Below are positions 7,128 to 13,825 of a stretch of 13,951 bases of DNA, in pieces; the first letter of the stretch is position 1, and each line of letters begins with the position of its first letter. A model generated the notes under the pieces. The model did not search any database. It saw only the letters and a program-made list of their open reading frames with translations, and had not been told where the DNA came from. Both the position numbers and the translations under genes were made by a program. The DNA is from an uncultured Eubacteriales bacterium (GTDB taxonomy: Bacteria > Bacillota > Clostridia > Oscillospirales > CAG-272). Location: positions 1-13,951 of the forward strand of contig CAKSNQ010000036.1 in assembly GCA_934476315.1 (NCBI GenBank). The letters run 5' to 3'.

Positions 7128-7775
7128 TCAGTTTCCCCGCATGGCGCGGATGACGACGGCGGGGTCGTCAGCACCAAAGACGGCGGAGCCGGCAACCAGC
7201 ACGTCCGCGCCCGCCGCGACCGCAACAGCGGCGGTTTTCGGGTTGATTCCGCCGTCCACTTCCAGCGCGACCGGGTGATCGAGTCGGTCGATCTCCTGCC
7301 GCAGGCGGGCAACCTTGGGCATCATGTCCTGCATGAAGGACTGCCCGCCAAAGCCCGGGTGAACCGTCATGACCAACGCGAGATCGGCATCGGAAAGCAG
7401 GGGGAGCAGAGCCTCCACCGGCGTTTCGGGGCTGATGGCAATACCCGCGCAACAGCCCGCCTCCCGAATGGTGCGCAGGCAGGCGGCGGGGTCCTCACAG
7501 CTCTCGGCGTGAACGGTAAGCATGTCCGCGCCCGCGTCCAGAAAGTTTTTCAGATACCGTTGCGGATCGCGGATCATGAGGTGAACGTCGAAAAACAAGC
7601 GGCTGTGCGGGCGGAGGGCGGCGATGACGGGGGCACCGAAGCTGATGTTCGGCACGAACATGCCGTCCATGACGTCCAGGTGTAACCAGTCGGCGCCATC
7701 GGCTTCCACGCGCGCGACGTCGCTTGCGAGGTGGGCAAAATCGGCGGAAAGAATGGAGGGGGCAATATGTATCAT
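7128..7775 (-). CDS. rpe: Ribulose-phosphate 3-epimerase
   Basis: The enzyme interconverts ribulose-5-phosphate and xylulose-5-phosphate in the pentose phosphate pathway in the cytoplasm. The 215-residue TIM barrel has the usual length. Its metal and catalytic residues are all present: APSILSADF at 5-13, H32, D34 and D37 in LHLDVMDG, H65 in FDVHLMI, VHPGFGGQSF at 138-147 and D174 in LEVDGGINPK. The start at 7775 was chosen because homology begins at MIHIAPSILS and AAAGAGGA precedes it by about 7 nt; an open frame continues upstream to 7958 but has no family similarity. It is the last gene of the minus-strand series and is 473 bp from ispF, so it may have its own promoter, which I could not locate convincingly. 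Confidence 0.97.
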   Translation of the reverse strand: MIHIAPSILSADFAHLASDVARVEADGADWLHLDVMDGMFVPNISFGAPVIAALRPHSRLFFDVHLMIRDPQRYLKNFLDAGADMLTVHAESCEDPAACLRTIREAGCCAGIAISPETPVEALLPLLSDADLALVMTVHPGFGGQSFMQDMMPKVARLRQEIDRLDHPVALEVDGGINPKTAAVAVAAGADVLVAGSAVFGADDPAVVIRAMRGN

Positions 7776-8004
7776 AGGGGCATCCTCTTTCTCTGACGAA
7801 CCGGCGGCGCTTTCGCCTGTCGGTTTGTCGGCAGTCTTGGTTTTTTGTCGAAACGGGGAACCTGCGTGCCCGCGGGCGAATACAATGTCAATGCGGGGAG
7901 CGTCAGACAATCGTACTCCTGTCGGAAAATATCTGCGCGGGCGTACCGGGGAGTTCAAAAGCGGGGAAGTGTGGGAGAGTGTGCGGTACGAGCCAAACAG
8001 TGCG

Positions 8005-8051
8005 AAAGACCGGGCGGTGCTGTGAAAAACGGCGTCGGACCGGTCTTTTTT
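8005..8051 (+). terminator. Orphan terminator-like hairpin pointing along the + strand
   Basis: AAAGACCGG at 8005-8013 pairs perfectly with CCGGTCTTT at 8040-8048, and the + strand then continues to six T residues in total (8046-8051). The 26-nt loop is G/C-rich. No + strand gene precedes it; on the minus strand it follows ispF by about 200 bp and is followed by only three T residues. It could terminate stray antisense transcription or, less efficiently, ispF read-through. Confidence 0.45.
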
Positions 8052-8160
8052 CAGGCTTGCGTGCTTTTTGTGGGAGTTCTGTTTGGGGCTTTACAGGCTT
8101 TTGCACGCTTACGTATGGCTTTTCGTTGCAGTAACGCCGGACGGAAGCTATACGGCTTAA

Positions 8161-8237
8161 CAACGTCCGAACCTCAACATTCGATGTTCGATCTTCGGTG
8201 CTCGGTGTTCGATGCTCAACGTCTCAATCTCCTCATC
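8161..8237 (-). repeat. Degenerate 7-bp tandem repeat, tract 2
   Basis: About eleven consecutive heptamers run in exact register on the + strand, with consensus CRAYRTT (for example CAACATT 8175, CGATGTT 8182, CGATCTT 8189, CGGTGTT 8203). On the minus strand, which is the sense strand for ispF, this reads NAYCGAR. The register continues weakly up to the ispF stop codon at 8249-8251. No insert breaks the register in the first nine units. Confidence 0.75.
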
Positions 8238-8248
8238 GCCCCGTCGCC

Positions 8249-8737
8249 TCAATGCTCCCGTGCAAAGACCAGGCAAACGGCGTGCGCGGCAATGCCTTGC
8301 CCGCTTCCGGTGAAGCCGAGATGCTCCTCCGTGGTCGCCTTTACGCTGATCTGCGACGGTGAGACGCGCAGGGCGTGCGCCAGTCGCTCGCGCATTTGCG
8401 GAACATACGGGGCGAGCTTTGGCGCCTGTGCCAGTATCGTGGCGTCGATGTTGCCGATGTCGTACCCGCGGCGCTCCAGCTCGTCGGCTACGCGGGCGGC
8501 AAGCACAAGGCTGTCCGCTCCCGAAAAGGCGGGGGCGCTGTCGGGAAACCACTGCCCGATGTCTCCGAGCGCCAAAGCGCCGAGTAGGGCATCCATGACG
8601 GCGTGGGTCAGCACGTCCGCGTCGGAGTGTCCGAGCAGACCCTTTTCATACGGGATGTTCACGCCGCCGAGAATGAGCGCACGATCGGTGGTCAGGCGGT
8701 GAACGTCGTAGCCGTGACCGATGCGGGGGATGGACAT
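8249..8737 (-). CDS. ispF: 2-C-methyl-D-erythritol 2,4-cyclodiphosphate synthase
   Basis: The enzyme converts CDP-methylerythritol 2-phosphate into the cyclic diphosphate in the MEP isoprenoid pathway. The 162-residue length is typical of this homotrimeric protein. Zinc ligands are D11 and H13 in GHGYDVHRL and H45 in HSDADVLTHAVMDALLG. GDIGQWFPD follows at 58-66, and SVKATTEEHLGFTG at 131-144 contains the conserved Glu. The start at 8737 follows AAAAGGAGGACCCACC on the minus strand. It is encoded downstream of ispD in the same orientation, but the two are separated by 223 bp largely filled with repeats rather than being fused or overlapping as in many genomes. Confidence 0.97.
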   Translation of the reverse strand: MSIPRIGHGYDVHRLTTDRALILGGVNIPYEKGLLGHSDADVLTHAVMDALLGALALGDIGQWFPDSAPAFSGADSLVLAARVADELERRGYDIGNIDATILAQAPKLAPYVPQMRERLAHALRVSPSQISVKATTEEHLGFTGSGQGIAAHAVCLVFAREH

Positions 8738-8798
8738 GGTGGGTCCTCCTTTTTAGATGAGTATTGCCGCCGACCGACGATGGGAAGCCGACGACGAC

Positions 8799-8931
8799 GG
8801 TTGACGAGTAACGATGAGCGATTGACGGTTGACAACAGTCGGCTGGTGATTTGCGATTTGCGATTAACGGTCGCGATTGAAGATTGCCAATTTGACGGTC
8901 GGTGGTTGGTCATTGGCGACTGACGATTGAC
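8799..8931 (+). repeat. Degenerate 7-bp tandem repeat, tract 3 (longest)
   Basis: The 133-bp stretch divides into 19 heptamers with consensus GRTTGAC, such as GGTTGAC 8799 and 8827, GATTGAC 8820 and 8925, GATTTGC 8848 and 8855, GACTGAC 8918. The overall register is kept from end to end; only units around 8869-8889 appear shifted by one base and back. It lies between the 3' end of ispD (8961) and the 5' end of ispF (8737), on the opposite strand orientation to tract 2 when the YYGA core is compared. Confidence 0.8.
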
Positions 8932-8960
8932 AGTGCGGCGTGCCTGTCCCACCGTCACCG

Positions 8961-9740
8961 TCAGTTCTTTTCGGCGGCGGTGGCGCGGTATTGCAGAATA
9001 GCACGCGCGAGGTAAAGGTCGGCGCGGGCGGTGATTTTGATGTTTTCGCGCCCGCAATCGACGAGCGCCACGTGTCTGCCGATGGCTTCGACCAAGGCAC
9101 TGTCGTCCGTTGCCTGTATGCCGTGATCTTTGGCATAATAGGCGGCGGCACGGTAGAGGTCGATGGCGAACGTCTGCGGGGTTTGCGCCTGCCAGATGGT
9201 AGCGCGGTCGGGGGAAGCGGTCGTGCGATTTTTCCTGTCCGCGATTTTGATGGAATCGACCGCGGGGGTCGCGGCGATCGCGGCATCGGTCCGATAGGCG
9301 GCGCGGTTGACCGCGTCAATTTGATCGGGGGTGATGAGGCAACGCGCCCCGTCCGCGATGGCGACATACCTTGTTGCCTCGGAGACGACGGACAGCCCGC
9401 GACGCACAGAATCCTGCCGCGTCTCGCCGCCCTCGGTGACGCGCCGCAGTTTGGTAATGTGATATTCCCGCGCCATGGCGATAAAGGCGTCAAAATCCTC
9501 ACGCCGGGTGATGAGAATGATCTCCGACACTGTTTCCGCCGCCTCGTACGCGAGCAGTGTGCGCGCAAGGACGGGAATTCCCATGACTTGCAGCTGTTGT
9601 TTCGCGCAGGGATTGCCGAACTCGTCGGTCATCCGGGTGGACATGCCTGCGGCGGCGATGAGGGCGGTGGTGTAGTGCTTGGCTGAGGGCGGCACGGGGC
9701 AGTCGTTTCCTCTTTTGCGGGAGGTGGTTCTCCGGAGCAT
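8961..9740 (-). CDS. ispD: 2-C-methyl-D-erythritol 4-phosphate cytidylyltransferase
   Basis: The enzyme transfers CMP from CTP to methylerythritol 4-phosphate, the step two before IspF. The 259-residue product contains the CTP-binding loop ALIAAAGMSTRM at 26-37 (R36), catalytic K47 in AKQQL, GGETRQDSVRRGL at 104-116, QTPQTF at 186-191 and NIKIT at 233-237. Compared with the family it has about 20 extra N-terminal residues (MLRRTTSRKRGNDCPVPPSA). The start is nevertheless supported by AAAGGAG 8 nt before ATG 9740 and the lack of an alternative start. The usual HDAARP block reads ADGARC at 129-134, losing the His and Pro while keeping Asp and Arg. The gene lies 47 bp after rpiB and is probably in its operon. 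Confidence 0.95.
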   Translation of the reverse strand: MLRRTTSRKRGNDCPVPPSAKHYTTALIAAAGMSTRMTDEFGNPCAKQQLQVMGIPVLARTLLAYEAAETVSEIILITRREDFDAFIAMAREYHITKLRRVTEGGETRQDSVRRGLSVVSEATRYVAIADGARCLITPDQIDAVNRAAYRTDAAIAATPAVDSIKIADRKNRTTASPDRATIWQAQTPQTFAIDLYRAAAYYAKDHGIQATDDSALVEAIGRHVALVDCGRENIKITARADLYLARAILQYRATAAEKN

Positions 9741-9787
9741 AGCGAGACTCCTTTCGTGTTTTCGGGCGCTTCCCGGGAGGGGCTTTT

Positions 9788-10246
9788 TCAGAATTGCCCG
9801 TTTTCGATGGCGGTAATCATATCAACGCGCGCCTGATGCTTGCCGCCCATGTATTCTGCGTCGAGAAACGCGTCTACCAGATCCATTGCCAGACCTTCGC
9901 CGACGACGCGGGCGCCGAAGCAGAGGACGTTGGCGTCGTTGTGCTGGCGCGTCAGGCGGGCGCTGAAGGTGTCGCTGCAAACTGCGGCGCGGATGCCGCG
10001 GTGCTTGTTGGCGGCGATACACATGCCGATGCCCGTTCCGCAGATCAGGATGCCGAGCGGTGCCTCGCCATTTTGAATTTTTTCGCAGGCGGCGTGGGCA
10101 AAGTCGGGGTAGTTGCAGGACTCGGTGGAATTGGTTCCGACGTCCAGAACCGTGTAGCCTTTTTCGGTCAGGTGCGCGGTGACCTTGGCTTTCAGGTGGC
10201 ATGCCGCATGGTCACAGCCGATGACAATGGTTTTTGTGTCTTTCAT
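9788..10246 (-). CDS. rpiB: Ribose-5-phosphate isomerase B
   Basis: The enzyme interconverts ribose-5-phosphate and ribulose-5-phosphate; its product is the substrate of Rpe encoded further along. The 152-residue product belongs to the RpiB/LacAB family: IGCDHAACHLK at 9-19 (usually DHAG), NYPDFA at 45-50, the active-site Cys69 in ICGTGIGMCIAANK at 68-81, and QHNDANVLCFGARVVG at 101-116 with the conserved His-Asn. The start was set at ATG 10246 rather than an in-frame GTG at 10261, because the TGAGGAA ribosome-binding site overlaps that GTG. It lies 51 bp after tsaB and 47 bp before ispD on the same strand. LacA/LacB subunits of galactose-6-phosphate isomerase are related, but no lac genes are present. 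Confidence 0.94.
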   Translation of the reverse strand: MKDTKTIVIGCDHAACHLKAKVTAHLTEKGYTVLDVGTNSTESCNYPDFAHAACEKIQNGEAPLGILICGTGIGMCIAANKHRGIRAAVCSDTFSARLTRQHNDANVLCFGARVVGEGLAMDLVDAFLDAEYMGGKHQARVDMITAIENGQF

Positions 10247-10297
10247 GATAATATTCCTCACTTTATAAAATTTTCATGGCTTGCGGAGTATCGCCAA

Positions 10298-11029
10298 TCA
10301 GTGCATGCCCTCAGATGCCAGCCGGTCGGCGCGTTCGCGCTCGGCTTGGCAGGGGCGCAGGTAGACGGGGGACAACGCGCTGTCCGAGGTGCGGTCGCCC
10401 TCGCGGTAGCGTGCCAGGGCAATTTGCGCCACGGAATAGGCGTTTTGCATGCGAAGAAGCTCGGGCGTGGGGCAGGTCAGCCCGGTCGCGAACGCCCCGG
10501 GCAGTCCGCGTTCCGCCAAGGCGTACCCGTCGCCGACAAAGCGGAGCGGGCGGCGGTCGTCGGCAAGACGTTTGCACAGCAGACCGTCCAGCTCGGAAAG
10601 GCTGAGCGCGCTGTCCGGTATTTTTCTCTCAAGGTATCCGTCGCAAACGGAGAACAGCGCGGTGTAGACCTGCGCGCGGCGCGCGTCCATCAGGGGGCAG
10701 ACCAGCCCGTCCGAACCGATGAGGTTGTACGCCAGCGTCTCAAGGGTGGAAACGCCGATGCAGGGGACGTTTTTGCCAAACGCCAGACCTTTCACGGTGG
10801 AAACGCCGATGCGGACGCCGGTGAACGAGCCGGGACCTGCCGAGCAAGCGAACAGCCCGATGTCATTGACCGTCAGAGAGAGGCTCCGCAGGGCAGACTG
10901 CACCATGGGAAGCAGGGTCTCGCTGTGGGTATTTCCGTTTTGAAGAACATGACAGCTCAACAGTTTTTCGTCGTCGCACACCGAGACGGTGGCAGTCTGC
11001 GCAGTGCTGTCCAGGGCAAGGATCAACAT
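10298..11029 (-). CDS. tsaB: tRNA t6A37 modification protein TsaB
   Basis: This ASKHA-fold scaffold protein of the threonylcarbamoyl-transfer complex (with TsaD and TsaE) installs t6A at position 37 of ANN-decoding tRNAs. At 243 residues it has the normal length. Characteristic features are the start MLILALDSTAQTATVSV, HSETLLPMV at 35-43 and the strongly conserved SAGPGSFTGVRIGVSTVKGL at 63-82, followed by MDARRAQVYTALF. The second half is more variable and ends in a basic tail. The start at 11029 has AAAGGAG about 10 nt upstream and coincides with the start of homology; an open frame extends to 11089 without support. It follows tsaE by 56 bp, but rpiB, not the common rimI or tsaD, comes next. 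Confidence 0.95.
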   Translation of the reverse strand: MLILALDSTAQTATVSVCDDEKLLSCHVLQNGNTHSETLLPMVQSALRSLSLTVNDIGLFACSAGPGSFTGVRIGVSTVKGLAFGKNVPCIGVSTLETLAYNLIGSDGLVCPLMDARRAQVYTALFSVCDGYLERKIPDSALSLSELDGLLCKRLADDRRPLRFVGDGYALAERGLPGAFATGLTCPTPELLRMQNAYSVAQIALARYREGDRTSDSALSPVYLRPCQAERERADRLASEGMH

Positions 11030-11085
11030 GGAAAGTGGCTCCTTTCGGGAAGAGGCAATAGGCGGGATTCCTTTCGGGGTACGCG

Positions 11086-11547
11086 TCACCCGACGGACTC
11101 GAGAAGCAAGCGGCGGCGGTCAGCCGGGGCACCGGATATCTTTTCAATGGTCAGCCGGAGATAGGCGTGGGGCAGGGCGAACGGAATTTTTTCGCTCCAC
11201 TCCACGATGCAGATGCCGTGCTCCAGGTAATCGTCGTAGCCGATGGAATACAGGTCGTCCTCGTCGCAAATGCGATACATATCAAAGTGAAACACGGGGA
11301 GCGGGGCGCGGTATTCGTTGACCAGCGCGAACGTGGGGGAGCGAACGGCGGAGCCGGGGGCGGCAACGGTGCAAAACCCGCGGACGAACGCCGTTTTTCC
11401 CACGCCGAGGTCGCCGCGCAGTGCGATATAGCGCGGGATATCCGGCAATTCCGCCATGGACTTGGCGAGCGCCGCGCCGAATTCCTCGGTCTGCTCGGTG
11501 CTCTCCGTGAAAATCTCCAGCGGCAGATGGGTAAGGTCTACGATCAT
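11086..11547 (-). CDS. tsaE: tRNA t6A37 modification ATPase TsaE
   Basis: This small P-loop ATPase drives turnover of the TsaBD complex in t6A37 formation. The 153-residue product has Walker A GDLGVGKTAF at 45-54 (K51, T52), the family-typical VRSPTFALVNEY, FHFDMYRI in the middle and IVEWSEKI further on. All are hallmark TsaE blocks. The start was set at ATG 11547 because GGAGG lies 11 nt upstream; a longer form beginning at a TTG at 11568 would place that GGAGG inside the coding region. It begins 17 bp after the DUF896 gene, suggesting translational proximity in one operon, and ends 56 bp before tsaB. Confidence 0.95.
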   Translation of the reverse strand: MIVDLTHLPLEIFTESTEQTEEFGAALAKSMAELPDIPRYIALRGDLGVGKTAFVRGFCTVAAPGSAVRSPTFALVNEYRAPLPVFHFDMYRICDEDDLYSIGYDDYLEHGICIVEWSEKIPFALPHAYLRLTIEKISGAPADRRRLLLESVG

Positions 11548-11564
11548 AGAGCCTGATGCCTCCG

Positions 11565-11864
11565 TCAATCTATTTTGGCGTTACTTGCGTCGCTCGCGTC
11601 GCGCGAAGCATTTGCGTCGGGCGTGTTGTTTACGTCGTGCGGTTCGTGAGGGCTGTCGGCGTCCTTGCGCTTAAGATGTTCGCGCGTGCCGTCGGGGTAT
11701 TCGATGACGGTGTGCTCGAGCTGGGCGGCAAAGGAAGCGCGGAATTGCGCCAGATATTCCTCCCGCAATGCGAGCTGTTCCGCGCGCTCGGCGGGGGTCA
11801 GCCCCTCGGGGGTTTTGGATTTATGAGCCAGCGCATTGATGCGTTCAATTTTTTCTTTCGTCAT
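11565..11864 (-). CDS. DUF896/UPF0291 protein with repetitive acidic tail
   Basis: The first ~66 residues match the UPF0291 (YnzC-like) family of small Firmicute helical-hairpin proteins: MTKEKIERINALAHKSK, GLTPAERAEQLALREEYL and FRASFAAQLEHT. Their molecular role is not established. Family members are usually about 75 residues; this one is 99 because of a hydrophilic tail (SPHEPHDVNN onward) rich in Asp, Ala, Asn and Ser. The DNA of the tail has a 9-bp period (11578-11640, + strand units like GCGTCGCTC), giving Asp-Ala-Ser-like triplets. The start at 11864 follows GCGAGG at 8-9 nt. It is the promoter-proximal gene of the series DUF896-tsaE-tsaB-rpiB-ispD. The family call is firm; the tail looks like recent repeat growth and is probably disordered. 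Confidence 0.9.
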   Translation of the reverse strand: MTKEKIERINALAHKSKTPEGLTPAERAEQLALREEYLAQFRASFAAQLEHTVIEYPDGTREHLKRKDADSPHEPHDVNNTPDANASRDASDASNAKID

Positions 11865-11904
11865 ATGCGGTACCTCGCTTGTGCTTTTCTTCTCTTATTG
11901 TACT

Positions 11905-11933
11905 ATTGTACCACATTCCGGGGGCAAATGCAA
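11905..11933 (-). promoter_or_regulatory. Sigma-A promoter for the DUF896-tsaE-tsaB-rpiB-ispD operon
   Basis: On the minus strand TTGCAT (11933-11928) is followed after 17 bp by TACAAT (11910-11905), with TGG just before it (extended -10). A second TACAAT occurs 8 bp downstream on the same strand (11902-11897) without a matching -35. The -35 box lies directly against a 25-bp tandem repeat array. The first gene starts at 11864. Confidence 0.7.
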
Positions 11934-11934
11934 G

Positions 11935-12085
11935 GGGAAAGTGCGTCGGATAGCATGTCTGGGCAATGCGCTCAGGCGGCATGCCGGGCGATGTGTTCCG
12001 GCAGAGTACCCGGCGAAGTGCTCAGAAGGTGCACCGGGCAATGCGCCCGGGCGGGGTGCACAGACGGGGTGTCCGGCAAGTCGGG
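11935..12085. repeat. Imperfect ~25-bp GC-rich tandem repeat array
   Basis: About six units of 24-27 bp start at 11935, 11961, 11986, 12012, 12036 and about 12063. The consensus opens GGGCRATGYG and closes near RTGCMC, so each unit is itself a partial inverted repeat. The units at 11961 and 12036 are the most similar (GGGCAATGCGC in both). No ribosome-binding site or homology supports coding. It fills most of the gap between the DUF896 promoter and the DUF1846 gene. Confidence 0.6.
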
Positions 12086-12181
12086 GGCGTCGCGCGGACG
12101 CCTCCGAAGACCTCACCGCGGCAGGAGGGGGAGCTCCCGGGTATTCCGCAATTTTGGACGACACGCCCGACCGCCGATTTT

Positions 12182-12212
12182 GAGGGGCTGTCGCACTGTG
12201 CGTCAGCCCCTC
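12182..12212. terminator. Hairpin after the DUF1846 gene, possible weak terminator
   Basis: GAGGGGCTG at 12182-12190 pairs perfectly with CAGCCCCTC at 12204-12212, and CGCA/TGCG extends pairing inside the loop. It lies 10 bp beyond the DUF1846 stop codon. On the minus strand it is followed by A residues rather than T residues, so it is not a classical intrinsic terminator and could instead protect the mRNA 3' end. Confidence 0.45.
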
Positions 12213-12222
12213 GATTTGCGGA

Positions 12223-13710
12223 TCAGTTCCCGTGGAACAGTTTTTTGGTTTGATAGACCGGCTCGCAGGTCAGATTGCAACCGAGTCGGCGGAACACATT
12301 TTCGTCCACCGCCGCGAGCAGGACGGAGGAGTGAATTTCGCACCCGCGCAGCTCGTCCAGTTTTTCAACGCAAAGCGCCGCGTTGCGGTCGGTGGTGGCG
12401 CAGATCGACAGGGCGATCAGGACCTCGTTGGTGTGCAGGCGGGGGTTATGATTGCCCAGATGCGCCAGCTTCAGGTGCTGAACGGGGGCGAGAACCTCGG
12501 GGGAGATCAGCTTGACCTCCTTGGCGACACCCGCCAGCCGTTTGAGTGCGTTGAGCAGGCAAGCGGCGGAGGCGCCCAGCAGGGAGGACGTCTTTCCTGT
12601 CACGATTTCTCCATTCGGCAATTCAATGGCGACGGCGGGGGCACCGGTCCGGGCGGCGCGCTCGCAGGCGGCGGCGACGCAGGCGCGGTCTGCCGTGGTG
12701 ACGCCCGCCTGCTGCATCAGCAGTTCAATCTTTTTGACCTCTGCCTCACTGCCCATATCGCGGCGGCGATTGCACAGCGCCGAGTAATAGCGGCGGATGA
12801 TTTCGTTTTTGGACGCGTTGCGCACAACATCGTCGTCCACGATGCACTGGCGGATGGTGTTGACGCCCATATCCGTCGGGGACTGGTAGGGGCATTTTCC
12901 CATAATGCGCTCGAACATGGCGCGCAGGACGGGGTAAATTTCCACGTCGCGGTTATAGTTGACGGTCGTTTCGCCGTACGCCTCCAGGTGGAACGGGTCG
13001 ATCATATTCAGGTCGTTCAGGTCGGCGGTCGCCGCTTCGTAGGCGATGTTCAGCGGGTGGTTGAGCGGGACATTCCACACCGGGAACGTCTCAAACTTGG
13101 CATAGCCCGCGCGGATACCGTTCTTGTGATCGTGATAAATGTTGGAAAGGCAGGTCGCCATTTTGCCGCTCCCGGGACCTGGCGCGGTGACGACGACCAG
13201 GGAACGCGTCGTCTGAATGTACTCGTTTTTGCCGTAGCCCTCATCGCTGACGATGGTGGCGATGTCGTTCGGGTAGCCGGGGATGGTGTAATGACGGTAG
13301 ACCTTGAGACCGAGGTCGGTCAGCTTTTTCTCAAACGCGAGGACGCTCGGCTGTTCGCAATAGCGCGTCAGCACAATGCTTCCCACGTACAGCCCGAAGC
13401 CGCGGAACGCGTCGATCAGGCGAAGCACGTCCAGGTCATAGGTGATGCCGAGGTCGCCGCGCACCTTGTTTTTCTCGATGTCCGAGGCGTTGATGGCAAT
13501 GACGATTTCCGCCTGGTCCTTGAGCTGGAGCAGCATGCGGATTTTGGAATCCGGGGCAAAGCCCGGCAGAACGCGGGAGGCGTGATAGTCGTCGAACAGC
13601 TTGCCTCCGAATTCGAGATAGAGCTTGCCGCCGAAGCGGGCAATGCGTTCGCGGATCTTTTCCGATTGGATGCGGAGGTATTTGTCGTTGTCAAAGCCGA
13701 TAGCGTTCAT
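12223..13710 (-). CDS. DUF1846/UPF0371 family protein
   Basis: This large conserved cytoplasmic Firmicute protein has no experimentally settled function that I know of. The 495-residue length is as expected. The N-terminus is nearly family-consensus: IGFDNDKYLRIQSEKIRERI, then FGGKLYLEFGGKLFDDYHAS at 26-45, then LKDQAEIVIAINASDIEKNK. A P-loop-like TAPGPGSGKMAT lies at 175-186 and suggests nucleotide or phosphate binding. MGVNTIRQCIVDD follows at about 281-293. The C-terminal third carries an alpha/beta segment (IELPNGEIVTGKTSSLLGASAA). The start was placed at 13710, where homology begins and AAAGG lies 8 nt upstream, rather than at 13809. A promoter at 13826-13854 precedes it with a leader of about 110 nt. 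It appears monocistronic. Confidence 0.94.
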   Translation of the reverse strand: MNAIGFDNDKYLRIQSEKIRERIARFGGKLYLEFGGKLFDDYHASRVLPGFAPDSKIRMLLQLKDQAEIVIAINASDIEKNKVRGDLGITYDLDVLRLIDAFRGFGLYVGSIVLTRYCEQPSVLAFEKKLTDLGLKVYRHYTIPGYPNDIATIVSDEGYGKNEYIQTTRSLVVVTAPGPGSGKMATCLSNIYHDHKNGIRAGYAKFETFPVWNVPLNHPLNIAYEAATADLNDLNMIDPFHLEAYGETTVNYNRDVEIYPVLRAMFERIMGKCPYQSPTDMGVNTIRQCIVDDDVVRNASKNEIIRRYYSALCNRRRDMGSEAEVKKIELLMQQAGVTTADRACVAAACERAARTGAPAVAIELPNGEIVTGKTSSLLGASAACLLNALKRLAGVAKEVKLISPEVLAPVQHLKLAHLGNHNPRLHTNEVLIALSICATTDRNAALCVEKLDELRGCEIHSSVLLAAVDENVFRRLGCNLTCEPVYQTKKLFHGN

Positions 13711-13825
13711 TCGTTTTGCCTTTCTGATTGCGTTTTGCGTTGATGGGGACGCGGCGGGAGGCGGGGCGACGCGGGTATTTCGTTCTTCCCGCGCGCGGCG
13801 GTAAAACAAAAAACATTCACGTTAC

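Larger units (their letters stand above)
7776..8248. other. 473-bp intergenic region between ispF and rpe
   Basis: Open frames exist on both strands but none has a credible ribosome-binding site or family similarity. The region holds an isolated terminator-like hairpin (8005-8051) and a heptamer repeat tract (from 8161). It also has a 6-bp inverted pair, GCGTGC in the 8058-8064 area and GCACGC near 8102-8108. A promoter for rpe is expected on the minus strand here, but the best candidates are poor (a TTGACA on the minus strand near 7888-7893 lacks a matching -10). Confidence 0.5.

Noticed and set aside
8603..8923. + strand frame ending in a repetitive peptide (RLTVDNSRLV-like)
   Set aside because: It is antisense to the ispF 5' end and then reads through the heptamer repeat tract; repeat-derived, not a gene.
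9794..11164. 456-codon open frame on the + strand
   Set aside because: It runs antisense through rpiB and tsaB, both firmly identified, and crosses their gene boundaries.
11935..12085. CRISPR array
   Set aside because: The units are contiguous and degenerate with no unique spacers, and no cas gene is present.
11556..12515. 319-codon + strand frame containing Cys-rich repeats
   Set aside because: The repetitive peptide is produced by the 25-bp DNA repeats; the frame overlaps two minus-strand genes and lacks an RBS.
12232..13743. 503-codon open frame on the + strand
   Set aside because: It is antisense to the DUF1846 gene, whose protein matches its family throughout; the opposite frame is open because of high GC content and has no RBS or homology.
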